Source: Saccoglossus kowalevskii (taxonomy: Eukaryota; Hemichordata; Enteropneusta; Harrimaniidae). Taken from it: DNA of 25,410 bases. Below are positions 1 through 10,319 of the stretch, one piece after another (position 1 is the stretch's first letter; each line of letters starts with the position of its first letter). A program made the translations under genes and the position numbers. The notes beneath the pieces were generated by a model, which saw only the letters and a list, made by a program, of their open reading frames with translations, was not told where the DNA came from and searched no databases. The stretch covers positions 1 through 25,410 of the forward strand of contig NW_003107361.1 in NCBI RefSeq assembly GCF_000003605.2, in the 5' to 3' direction.

Positions 1-23
1 CATGCATGTTGACATTGGGATGT
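1..23 (+). other. Partial first monomer with three single-base losses
   Basis: Compared with the matching copy that begins near 14,584, the first 23 bases lack one g (catgg to catg), one t (attt to att) and one a (ggaa to gga). All three losses are in short homopolymer runs. Nothing of this density occurs elsewhere in the window, which suggests a low-quality sequence end and not biology. Confidence 0.7.
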
Positions 24-608
24 GAATCTGCTTATACCTGCCTGGTTGGCATTTGTAAATGTGAATTTGCTTATACCTGCATGGTTGGCAATTGGGAATG
101 TGAATTTGCTTATACCTGCCTGGTTGACAATTGGGAATGTGAATTTGATTATACCTGCCTGGTTGACAATTGGGAATGTGAATTTGCTTATACCTGCCTG
201 GTTGGCATTTGTAAATGTGAATTTGCTTATACCTGCCTGGTTGACAATTGGGAATGTGAATCTGCTTATACCTGCCTGGTTGGCATTTGTAAATGTGAAT
301 TTGCTTATACCTGCATGGTTGGCAATTGGGAATGTGAATTTGCTTATACCTGCCTGGTTGACAATTGGGAATGTGAATTTGCTTATACCTGCCTGGTTGA
401 CAATTGGGAATGTGAATTTGCTTATACCTGCCTGGTTGGCATTTGTAAATGTGAATTTGCTTATACCTGCCTGGTTGACAATTGGGAATGTGAATCTGCT
501 TATACCTGCCTGGTTGGCATTTGTAAATGTGAATTTGCTTATACCTGCATGGTTGGCAATTGGGAATGTGAATTTGCTCATACCTGCCTGGTTGACAATT
601 GGGAATGT
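24..608 (+). repeat. Hexamer higher-order block 1 (234-bp period)
   Basis: Fifteen monomers form two full hexamers (24-257 and 258-491) and half of a third. The order is cCK, GN, cDN, cDN, cCK, cDN, and each hexamer starts with the gaatctgc form. One monomer (141) carries gaatttgatt and one (570) carries gctcat. The same block is at 14,610-15,194 with both private markers. A related block at 12,075-12,698 has one extra CK unit. Confidence 0.92.
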
Positions 609-1271
609 GAATTTGCTTATACCTGCATGGTTGACATTTGGAAATATGAATTTGCTTATACCTGCATGGTTGACAATTGGGAATGTGAATTTGCTTATAC
701 CTGCATGGTTGGCATTTGGAAATATGAATTGGCTTATACCTGCATGGTTGGCATTTGGAAATATGAATTTGCTTATACCTGCATGGTTGGCAATTGGGAA
801 TGTGAATGTGCTTATACCTGCATGGTTGACATTTGGGAATGTGAAACTGCTTATACCTGCATGGTTGGCAATTGGGAATGTGAATTTGCTTATACCTGCA
901 TGGTTGGCAATTGGGAATGTGAATCTGCTTATACCTGCATGGTTGACATTTGGGAATGTGAATCTGCTTATACATGCATGGTTGACATTTGGGAATGTGA
1001 AACTGCTTATACCTGCATGGTTGGCAATTGGGAATGTGAATTTGCTTATACCTGCATGGTTGGCAATTGGGAATGTGAATCTGCTTATACCTGCATGGTT
1101 GGCAATTGGGAATGTGAATCTGCTTATACCTGCATGGTTGGCAATTGGGAATGTGAATCTGCTAATACCTGCATGGTTGGCAATTGGGAATGTGAATCTG
1201 CTTATACCTGCATGGTTGGCAATTGGGAATGTGAATTTGCTTATACCTGCATGGTTGGCATTTGGGAATGT
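609..1271 (+). repeat. Landmark block L1, 17 monomers
   Basis: The order of marked monomers is diagnostic: DIk, DN, GIk, then gaattggc (726), GIk, GN, gaatgtgc (804), gaaactgc (843), GN, the tacatgcatgg form (960), gaaactgc (999), a GN run, and gctaatacc (1155). Full or partial copies start at 4,275, 8,369, 9,891, 12,699, 15,195, 15,975, 19,890 and 22,464. This block serves as the main ruler for reconstructing the duplications. Confidence 0.9.
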
Positions 1272-1817
1272 GAATTTGCTTATACCTGCCTGGTTGACAT
1301 TTGGAAATATGAATTTGCTTATACCTGCATGGTTGTCATTTGGGAATGTGAATTTGCTTATACCTGCCTGGTTGACATTTGGAAATATGAATTTGCTTAT
1401 ACCTGCATGGTTGGCAATTGGGAATGTGAATTTGCTTATACCTGCCTGGTTGACATTTGGAAATATGAATTTGCTTATACCTGCATGGTTGTCATTTGGG
1501 AATGTGAATTTGCTTATACCTGCCTGGTTGACATTTGGAAATATGAATTTGCTTATACCTGCATGGTTGGCAATTGGGAATGTGAATTTGCTTATACCTG
1601 CATGGTTGGCAATTGGGAATATGAATTTGCTTATACCTGCATGGTTGGCATTTGGGAATATGAATTTGCTTATACTTGCATGGTTGGCATTTGGAAATAT
1701 GAATTTGCTTATACCTGCATAGTTGGCAATTGGGAATATGAATTTGCTTATACCTGCATGGTTGGCATTTGGGAATATGAATTTGCTTATACTTGCATGG
1801 TTGGCATTTGGAAATAT
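1272..1817 (+). repeat. Composite tetramer x2 + trimer x2 block, copy 1
   Basis: 1272-1583 is two 156-bp tetramers (cDIk, VI, cDIk, GN). 1584-1817 is two 117-bp trimers (GNy, GIy, GIk, the last with atacttgc). The first monomer of the second trimer (1701) has catag instead of catgg. Copies with the same base are at 16,530, 18,330 and 20,436, and a version with only one tetramer is at 10,320. Confidence 0.92.
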
Positions 1818-2948
1818 GAATTTGCTTATACCTGCATGGTTGGCATTTGGGAATATGAATTTGCTTATACCTGCATGGTTGGCAATTGGGAATGTGAATT
1901 TGCTTATACCTGCATGGTTGGCATTTGGAAATATGAATTTGCTTATACCTGCATGGTTGGCAATTGGGAATGTGAATCTGCTTATACCTGCATGGTTGAC
2001 ATTTGGGAATGTGAAACTGCTTATACCTGCATGGTTGGCAATTGGGAATGTGAATTTGCTTATACCTGCATGGTTGGCAATTGGGAATGTGAATTTGTTT
2101 ATACCTGCATGGTTGGCAATTGGGAATGTGAATCTGCTTATACCTGCATGGTTGACGATTGGGAATGTGAATCTGCTTATACCTGCATGGTTGAAATTTG
2201 GGAATGTGAAACTGCTTATACCTGCATGGTTGACATTTGGGAATGTGAAACTGCTTATACCTGCATGGTTGGCAATTGGGAATGTGAAACTGCTTATACC
2301 TGCATGGTTGGCAATTGGGAATGTGAATTTGCTTATACCTGCATGGTTGGCAATTGGGAATGTGAATCTGCTTATACCTGCATGGTTGGCAATTGGGAAT
2401 GTGAATTTGCTTATACCTGCATGGTTGACGATTGGGAATGTGAATCTGCTTATACCTGCATGGTTGACGATTGGGAATGTGAATCTGCTTATACCTGCAT
2501 GGTTGGCAATTGGGAATGTGAATCTGCTTATACCTGCATGGTTGACGATTGGGAATGTGAATTTGCTTATACCTGCATGGTTGGCAATTGGGAATGTGAA
2601 TTTGCTTATACCTGCATGGTTGGCAATTGGGAATGTGAATCTGCTTATACCTGCATGGTTGACGATTGGGAATGTGAATCTGCTTATACCTGCATGGTTG
2701 ACGATTGGGAATGTGAATCTGCTTATACCTGCATGGTTGGCAATTGGGAATGTGAATCTGCTTATACCTGCATGGTTGGCAATTGGGAATGTGAATGTGC
2801 TTATACCTGCATGGTTGACATTTGGGAATGTGAAACTGCTTATACCTGCATGGTTGGCAATTGGGAATGTGAATTTGCTTATACCTGCATGGTTGGCAAT
2901 TGGGAATGTGAATTTGCTTATACCTGCATGGTTGACGATTGGGAATGT
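1818..2948 (+). repeat. DD/EI block 1 (CpG-bearing monomers)
   Basis: This block is dominated by GN, DD (gacgattggg, the main CpG-bearing class) and gaaactgc monomers. A gaatttgttt marker lies at 2,091 and a single EI monomer (gaaatttggg) at 2,169. Similar blocks, each with the EI marker, occur near 7.0, 9.46, 11.0, 19.2, 21.3, 21.8, 23.6 and 24.5 kb. Bases 1857-2675 correspond in monomer order to 20,982-21,800. Confidence 0.88.
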
Positions 2949-3884
2949 GAATCTGCTTATACCTGCATGGTTGGCAATTGGGAATGTGAATCTGCTTATA
3001 CCTGCATGGTTGGCAATTGGGAATGTGAATCTGCTTATACCTGCATGGTTGGCAATTGGGAATGTGAATCTGCTTATACCTGCATGGTTGGCAATTGGGA
3101 ATGTGAATCTGCTTATACCTGCATGGTTGGCAATTGGGAATGTGAATTTGCCTATACCTGCATGGTTGGCAATTGGGAATGTGAATCTGCTTATACCTGC
3201 ATGGTTGGCATTTGGAAATATGAATTTGCTTATACCTGCATGGTTGACAATTGGGAATGTGAAACTGCTTATACCTGCATGGTTGGCAATTGGGAATGTG
3301 AATTTGCTTATACCTGCATGGTTGACATTTGGGAATGTGAATTTGCTTATACCTGCATGGTTGGCAATTGGGAATGTGAATTTGCTTATACCTGCATGGT
3401 TGGCAATTGGGAATGTGAATCTGCTTATACCTGCATGGTTGACATTTGGGAATGTGAATTTGCTTATACCTGCATGGTTGACATTTGGGAATGTGAATTT
3501 GCTTATACCTGCATGGTTGGCAATTGGGAATGTGAATTTGCTTATACCTGCATGGTTGGCAATTGGGAATGTGAATCTGCTTATACCTGCATGGTTGACA
3601 ATTGGGAATGTGAATCTGCTTATACCTGCATGGTTGGCAATTGGGAATGTGAATTTGCTTATACCTGCATGGTTGGCAATTGGGAATGTGAATCTGCTTA
3701 TACCTGCATGGTTGGCAATTGGGAATGTGAATTTGCTTATACCTGCATGGTTGGCAATTGGGAATGTGAATTTGCTTATACCTGCATGGTTGGCAATTGG
3801 GAATGTGAATTTGCTTATACCTGCATGGTTGGCAATTGGGAATGTGAATTTGCTTATACCTGCATGGTTGGCAATTGGGAATGT
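2949..3884 (+). repeat. GN-rich run 1
   Basis: Mostly typical GN monomers with gaatttgc or gaatctgc starts and a few DI and DN units. Bases 3,183-3,884 match 13,323-13,985 and, from 3,300, match 11,139-11,684. Both later copies lack one GN monomer. A private gcctat change lies near 3,150. Confidence 0.88.
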
Positions 3885-4196
3885 GAATTTTCTTATACCT
3901 GCCTGGTTGACATTTGGAAATATGAATTTGCTTATACCTGCATGGTTGGCAATTGGGAATGTGAATTTGCTTATACCTGCCTGGTTGACAATTGGGAATG
4001 TGAATTTGCTTATACCTGCCTGGTTGACAATTGGGAATGTGAATTTGCTTATACCTGCCTGGTTGGCATTTGTAAATGTGAATTTGCTTATACCTGCCTG
4101 GTTGACAATTGGGAATGTGAATCTGCTTATACCTGCCTGGTTGGCATTTGTAAATGTGAATTTGCTTATACCTGCATGGTTGGCAATTGGGAATGT
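3885..4196 (+). repeat. ttcttat cassette, copy 1 (8 monomers)
   Basis: The block starts with the private gaattttctt form, followed by the order cDIk, GN, cDN, cDN, cCK, cDN, cCK (gaatctgc start), GN. The same 312-bp cassette is at 11,685, 13,986 and 17,388. It overlaps in content with the hexamer unit and links the hexamer blocks to the GN-rich runs. Confidence 0.9.
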
Positions 4197-5366
4197 GAAT
4201 TTGCTCATACCTGCCTGGTTGACAATTGGGAATGTGAATTTGCTTATACCTGCATGGTTGGCAATTGGGAATGTGAATTTGCTTATACCTGCATGGTTGA
4301 CATTTGGAAATATGAATTTGCTTATACCTGCATGGTTGACAATTGGGAATGTGAATTTGCTTATACCTGCATGGTTGGCATTTGGAAATATGAATTGGCT
4401 TATACCTGCATGGTTGGCATTTGGAAATATGAATTTGCTTATACCTGCATGGTTGGCAATTGGGAATGTGAATGTGCTTATACCTGCATGGTTGACATTT
4501 GGGAATGTGAAACTGCTTATACCTGCATGGTTGGCAATTGGGAATGTGAATTTGCTTATACCTGCATGGTTGGCAATTGGGAATGTGAATCTGCTTATAC
4601 CTGCATGGTTGACATTTGGGAATGTGAATCTGCTTATACATGCATGGTTGACATTTGGGAATGTGAAACTGCTTATACCTGCATGGTTGGCAATTGGGAA
4701 TGTGAATTTGCTTATACCTGCATGGTTGGCAATTGGGAATGTGAATCTGCTTATACCTGCATGGTTGGCATTTGGGAATGTGAATTTGCTTATACCTGCC
4801 TGGTTGACATTTGGAAATATGAATTTGCTTATACCTGCATGGTTGTCATTTGGGAATATGAATTTGCTTATACCTGCATGGTTGGCAATTGGGAATATGA
4901 ATTTGCTTATACCTGCATGGTTGGCAATTGGGAATATGAATTTGCTTATACCTGCATGGTTGGCAATTGGGAATATGAATTTGCTTATACCTGCATGGTT
5001 GGCAATTGGGAATGTGAATTTGCTTATACCTGCCTGGTTGACATTTGGAAATATGAATTTGCTTATACCTGCATGGTTGGCAATTGGGAATGTGAATTTG
5101 CTTATACCTGCATGGTTGACATTTGGAAATATGAATTTGCTTATACCTGCATGGTTGGCAATTGGGAATGTGAATTTGCTTATACTTGCATGGTTGGCAT
5201 TTGGAAATATGAATTTGCTTATACCTGCATGGTTGGCAATTGAGAATATGAATTTGCTTATACCTGCATGGTTGGCAATTGGGAATATGAATTTGCTTAT
5301 ACCTGCATGGTTGGCATTTGGAAATATGAATTTGCTTATACCTGCATGGTTGACAATTGGGAATGT
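4197..5366 (+). repeat. Landmark block L copy 2 and y-suffix run
   Basis: 4197-4781 follows block L (gaattggc at 4,392 and tacatgcatgg at 4,626, both 3,666 bp from copy 1) but lacks the gctaat section. 4782-5366 has cDIk, VIy, three GNy, GN, cDIk, GN, DIk, GN and the atacttgc form. Bases 4,821-5,193 recur as the last 373 bases of the window. Confidence 0.88.
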
Positions 5367-5370
5367 GAAC
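5367..5370 (+). other. 1-bp deletion site (38-bp monomer)
   Basis: Here gaac replaces the usual gaaac, giving a 38-bp monomer. From here to 9,500 the array is shifted by one base relative to the 39-bp grid set at base 24. The same monomer carries a unique ggcgatt at about 5,391, so this may be an exchange junction between unlike monomers as well as a slip in an A run. Confidence 0.85.
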
Positions 5371-6262
5371 TGCTTATACCTGCATGGTTGGCGATTGGGA
5401 ATGTGAATTTGCTTATACCTGCATGGTTGACGATTGGGAATGTGAATCTGCTTATACCTGCATGGTTGGCAATTGGGAATGTGAATCTGCTTATACCTGC
5501 ATGGTTGGCAATTGGGAATGTGAATCTGCTTATACCTGCATGGTTGGCAATTGGGAATGTGAATCTGCTTATACCTGCATGGTTGGCAATTGGGAATGTG
5601 AATTTGCTTATACCTGCATGGTTGACAATTGGGAATGTGAATCTGCTTATACCTGCATGGTTGGCAATTGGGAATGTGAATTTGCTTATACCTGCATGGT
5701 TGGCAATTGGGAATGTGAATCTGCTTATACCTGCATGGTTGGCATTTGGAAATATGAATTTGCTTATACCTGCATGGTTGACAATTGGGAATGTGAAACT
5801 GCTTATACCTGCATGGTTGGCAATTGGGAATGTGAATTTGCTTATACCTGCATGGTTGACATTTGGGAATGTGAATTTGCTTATACCTGCATGGTTGACA
5901 TTTGGGAATGTGAATTTGCTTATACCTGCATGGTTGGCAATTGGGAATGTGAATTTGCTTATACCTGCATGGTTGGCAATTGGGAATGTGAATCTGCTTA
6001 TACCTGCATGGTTGGCAATTGGGAATGTGAATCTGCTTATACCTGCATGGTTGGCAATTGGGAATGTGAATCTGCTTATACCTGCATGGTTGGCAATTGG
6101 GAATGTGAATTTGCTTATACCTGCATGGTTGGCAATTGGGAATGTGAATTTGCTTATACCTGCATGGTTGGCAATTGGGAATGTGAATTTGCTTATACCT
6201 GCATGGTTGGCAATTGGGAATATGAATTTGCTTATACCTGCATGGTTGGCAATTGGGAATGT
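5371..6262 (+). repeat. GN-rich run 2
   Basis: A run of GN monomers with one DD (5,405), two DN, one GIk and a DI pair (5,834 and 5,873). The order of the first half resembles 2,910-3,340. No gene or foreign sequence lies in it. Confidence 0.85.
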
Positions 6263-6886
6263 GAATTTGCTTATACCTGCCTGGTTGACATTTGGAAATA
6301 TGAATTTGCTTATACCTGCATGGTTGGCAATTGGGAATGTGAATTTGCTTATACCTGCATGGTTGACATTTGGAAATATGAATTTGCTTATACCTGCATG
6401 GTTGGCAATTGTGAATATGAATTTGCTTATACCTGCATGGTTGGCAATTGGGAATGTGAATCTGCTTATACCTGCATGGTTGGCAATTGGGAATGTGAAT
6501 TTGCTTATACCTGCCTGGTTGACATTTGGAAATATGAATTTGCTTATACCTGCATGGTTGGCAATTGGGAATGTGAATTTGCTTATACCTGCATGGTTGA
6601 CATTTGGAAATATGAATTTGCTTATACCTGCATGGTTGGCATTTGGGAATATGAATTTGCTTATACTTGCATGGTTGGCATTTGGAAATATGAATTTGCT
6701 TATACCTGCATGGTTGGCATTTGGAAATATGAATTTGCTTATACCTGCATGGTTGTCATTTGGGAATATGAATTTGCTTATACCTGCATGGTTGGCAATT
6801 GGGAATATGAATTTGCTTATACCTGCATGGTTGGCATTTGGAAATATGAATTTGCTTATACCTGCATGGTTGGCAATTGGGAATGT
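6263..6886 (+). repeat. k/y-suffix block (cDIk, DIk, GIk, GIy)
   Basis: Units alternate between GN and k- or y-suffixed monomers, including cDIk at 6,263 and 6,497, the atacttgc form at 6,653 and a VIy at 6,731. A private gtgaatatg change lies near 6,411. The tail (VIy, GNy) resembles 4,821-4,900 and 22,950-23,030. Confidence 0.84.
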
Positions 6887-7627
6887 GAATCTGCTTATAC
6901 CTGCATGGTTGACATTTGGGAATGTGAAACTGCTTATACCTGCATGGTTGGCAATTGGGAATGTGAATTTGCTTATACCTGCATGGTTGGCAATTGGGAA
7001 TGTGAATCTGCTTATACCTGCATGGTTGACGATTGGGAATGTGAATCTGCTTATACCTGCATGGTTGAAATTTGGGAATGTGAAACTGCTTATACCTGCA
7101 TGGTTGACATTTGGGAATGTGAAACTGCTTATACCTGCATGGTTGGCAATTGGGAATGTGAAACTGCTTATACCTGCATGGTTGGCAATTGGGAATGTGA
7201 ATTTGCTTATACCTGCATGGTTGGCAATTGGGAATGTGAATCTGCTTATACCTGCATGGTTGACGATTGGGAATGTGAATCTGCTTATACCTGCATGGTT
7301 GACGATTGGGAATGTGAATCTGCTTATACCTGCATGGTTGGCAATTGGGAATGTGAATCAGCTTATACCTGCATGGTTGGCAATTGGGAATGTGAATCTG
7401 CTTATACCTGCATGGTTGACGATTGGGAATGTGAATTTGCTTATACCTGCATGGTTGGCAATTGGGAATGTGAATTTGCTTATACCTGCATGGTTGGCAA
7501 TTGGGAATGTGAATCTGCTTATACCTGCATGGTTGACGATTGGGAATGTGAATCTGCTTATACCTGCATGGTTGGCAATTGGGAATGTGAATCTGCTTAT
7601 ACCTGCATGGTTGGCAATTGGGAATGT
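6887..7627 (+). repeat. DD/EI block 2
   Basis: The EI monomer is at 7,043 and there are five DD monomers. The private gaatcagctt form lies at 7,355. The same form recurs at 24,843, exactly the EI-to-EI offset (17,488), so this block and 24.5-25.0 kb share descent. Confidence 0.88.
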
Positions 7628-8446
7628 GAATCTGCTTATACCTGCATGGTTGACATTTGGGAATGTGAAACTGCTTATACCTGCATGGTTGGCAATTGGG
7701 AATGTGAATTTGCTTATACCTGCATGGTTGACAATTGGGAATGTGAATCTGCTTATACCTGCATGGTTGGCAATTGGGAATGTGAATTTGCTTATACCTG
7801 CATGGTTGGCATTTGGAAATATGAATTTGCTTATACCTGCATGGTTGACAATTGGGAATGTGAAACTGCTTATACCTGCATGGTTGGCAATTGGGAATGT
7901 GAATTTGCTTATACCTGCATGGTTGACATTTGGGAATGTGAATTTGCTTATACCTGCATGGTTGGCATTTGGAAATATGAATTTGCTTATACCTGCATGG
8001 TTGGCAATTGGGAATGTGAATGTGCTTATACCTGCATGGTTGACAATTGGGAATGTGAAACTGCTTATACCTGCATGGTTGGCAATTGGGAATGTGAATT
8101 TGCTTATACCTGCATGGTTGACATTTGGGAATGTGAATTTGCTTATACCTGCCTGGTTGGCATTTGTAAATGTGAATTTGCTTATACCTGCATGGTTGGC
8201 AATTGGGAATGTGAATTTGCTCATACCTGCCTGGTTGACAATTGGGAATGTGAATTTGCTTATACCTGCATGGTTGGCAATTGGGAATGTGAATTTGCTT
8301 ATACCTGCATGGTTGGCAATTGGGAATGTGAATTTGCTTATACCTGCCTGGTTGACATTTGGAAATATGAATTTGCTTATACCTGCATGGTTGACAATTG
8401 GGAATGTGAATTTGCTTATACCTGCATGGTTGGCATTTGGAAATAT
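7628..8446 (+). repeat. Mixed block with lone CK monomer
   Basis: GN, DN, DI and GIk units with gaaactgc and gaatgtgc starts. A single CK monomer at about 8,140 is followed by GN and a gctcat cDN, the order that ends the hexamer blocks. It looks like a hexamer block reduced to its last three monomers. Confidence 0.82.
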
Positions 8447-9499
8447 GAATTGGCTTATACCTGCATGGTTGGCATTTGGAAATATGAATTTGCTTATACC
8501 TGCATGGTTGGCAATTGGGAATGTGAATGTGCTTATACCTGCATGGTTGACATTTGGGAATGTGAAACTGCTTATACCTGCATGGTTGGCAATTGGGAAT
8601 GTGAATTTGCTTATACCTGCATGGTTGGCAATTGGGAATGCGAATCTGCTTATACCTGCATGGTTGACATTTGGGAATGTGAATCTGCTTATACATGAAT
8701 GGTTGACATTTGGGAATGTGAAACTGCTTATACCTGCATGGTTGGCAATTGGGAATGTGAATTTGCTTATACCTGCATGGTTGGCAATTGGGAATGTGAA
8801 TCTGCTTATACCTGCATGGTTGGCAATTGGGAATGTGAATTTGCTTATACCTGCATGGTTGGCATTTGGGAATGTGAATTTGCTTATACCTGCCTGGTTG
8901 ACATTTGGAAATATGAATTTGCTTATACCTGCATGGTTGGCAATTGGGAATGTGAATTTGCTTATACCAGCCTGGTTGACATTTGGAAATATGAATTTGC
9001 TTATACCTGCATGGTTGGCAATTGGGAATGTGAATTTGCTTATACCTGCATGGTTGACATTTGGAAATATGAATTTGCTTATACCTGCATGGTTGGCATT
9101 TGGGAATATGAATTTGCTTATACTTGCATGGTTGGCATTTGGAAATATGAATTTGCTTATACCTGCATGGTTGGCATTTGGAAATATGAATTTGCTTATA
9201 CCTGCATGGTTGGCATTTGGAAATATGAATTTGCTTATACCTGCATGGTTGGCAATTGGGAATGTGAATCTGCTTATACCTGCATGGTTGACATTTGGGA
9301 ATGTGAAACTGCTTATACCTGCATGGTTGGCTATTGGGAATGTGAATTTGCTTATACCTGCATGGTTTGCAATTGGGAATGTGAATTTGTTTATACCTGC
9401 ATGGTTGGCAATTGGGAATGTGAATCTGCTTATACCTGCATGGTTGACGATTGGGAATGTGAATCTGCTTATACCTGCATGGTTGAAATTTGGGAATGT
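8447..9499 (+). repeat. Block X copy 1 (paired with 22.46-23.59 kb)
   Basis: Shares three private changes with the later copy: aatgcgaat (8,641), tacatgaatgg (8,693) and ggctattggg (9,329). The offset is 14,017 up to about 8.9 kb and 14,095 afterwards, because the later copy has two more monomers. Unique to this copy are ataccagcc (8,965) and ggtttgcaatt (9,364). Confidence 0.92.
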
Positions 9500-9505
9500 G
9501 AAAAC
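9500..9505 (+). other. 1-bp insertion site (40-bp monomer)
   Basis: gaaaac replaces gaaac, giving a 40-bp monomer and returning the array to its original phase. The corresponding monomer at 21,840, which also follows EI and precedes three GN units, has the normal gaaac, so the extra base is private to this copy. Confidence 0.87.
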
Positions 9506-10319
9506 TGCTTATACCTGCATGGTTGACAATTGGGAATGTGAATTTGCTTATACCTGCATGGTTGGCAATTGGGAATGTGAATTTGCTTATACCTGCATGG
9601 TTGGCAATTGGGAATGTGAATTTGCTTATACCTGCATGGTTGGCAATTGGGAATGTGAATTTGCTTATACCTGCATGGTTGACAATTGGGAATGTGAATT
9701 TGCTTATACCTGCCTGGTTGGCATTTGTAAATGTGAATTTGCTTATACCTGCATGGTTGACAATTGGGAATGTGAATCTGCTTATACCTGCCTGGTTGGC
9801 ATTTGTAAATGTGAATTTGCTTATACCTGCATGGTTGGCAATTGGGAATGTGAATTTGCTCATACCTGCCTGGTTGACAATTGGGAATGTGAATTTGCTT
9901 ATACCTGCATGGTTGACATTTGGAAATATGAATTTGCTTATACCTGCATGGTTGACAATTGGGAATGTGAATTTGCTTATACCTGCATGGTTGGCATTTG
10001 GAAATATGAATTGGCTTATACCTGCATGGTTGGCATTTGGAAATATGAATTTGCTTATACCTGCATGGTTGGCAATTGGGAATGTGAATGTGCTTATACC
10101 TGCATGGTTGACATTTGGGAATGTGAAACTGCTTATACCTGCATGGTTGGCAATTGGGAATGTGAATTTGCTTATACCTGCATGGTTGGCAATTGGGAAT
10201 GTGAATCTGCTTATACCTGCATGGTTGACATTTGGGAATGTGAATTTGCTTATACCTGCATGGTTGGCATTTGGAAATATGAATTTGCTTATACCTGCAT
10301 GGTTGGCAATTGGGAATGT
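9506..10319 (+). repeat. CK pair and landmark block L copy
   Basis: DN, three GN and DN are followed by CK, DN, CK, GN and the gctcat cDN (9,852). 9,891-10,319 is block L with gaattggc (10,008) and gaatgtgc (10,086), 9,282 bp from copy 1. Ten monomers present in copy 1 (390 bp, covering the tacatgcatgg and gctaat forms) are absent or replaced before the next composite block. Confidence 0.88.

Noticed and set aside
882-920. CENP-B box in the monomer
   Set aside because: Best placement over ggttggcaattggga keeps only about five of the nine core bases and lacks both CpGs of the motif.
1272-1583. Nucleosome phasing by the 156-bp tetramer
   Set aside because: The period is close to nucleosome size, but tetramers occur in only five short blocks, and there are no phased A tracts (39 bp is not a whole number of helical turns).
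6-5243. Long open + strand register reading ECEFAYTCMVGNW as a cysteine-rich repeat protein
   Set aside because: It is open only because 39 is divisible by 3 and the unit has no stop in this register. It is interrupted by stops near 5,241, 8,697, 14,562 and 22,714 and by phase changes at 5,367 and 9,500, has no non-repeat domain, signal peptide or start context, and all eight common variable sites change the residue.
22-5406. Open + strand register reading NLLIPAWLAIGNV as a hydrophobic repeat protein
   Set aside because: The catag stop occurs in five block copies and was amplified freely. There is no distinct N or C terminus and no flanking gene structure. The excess of silent variants is noted as a finding only.
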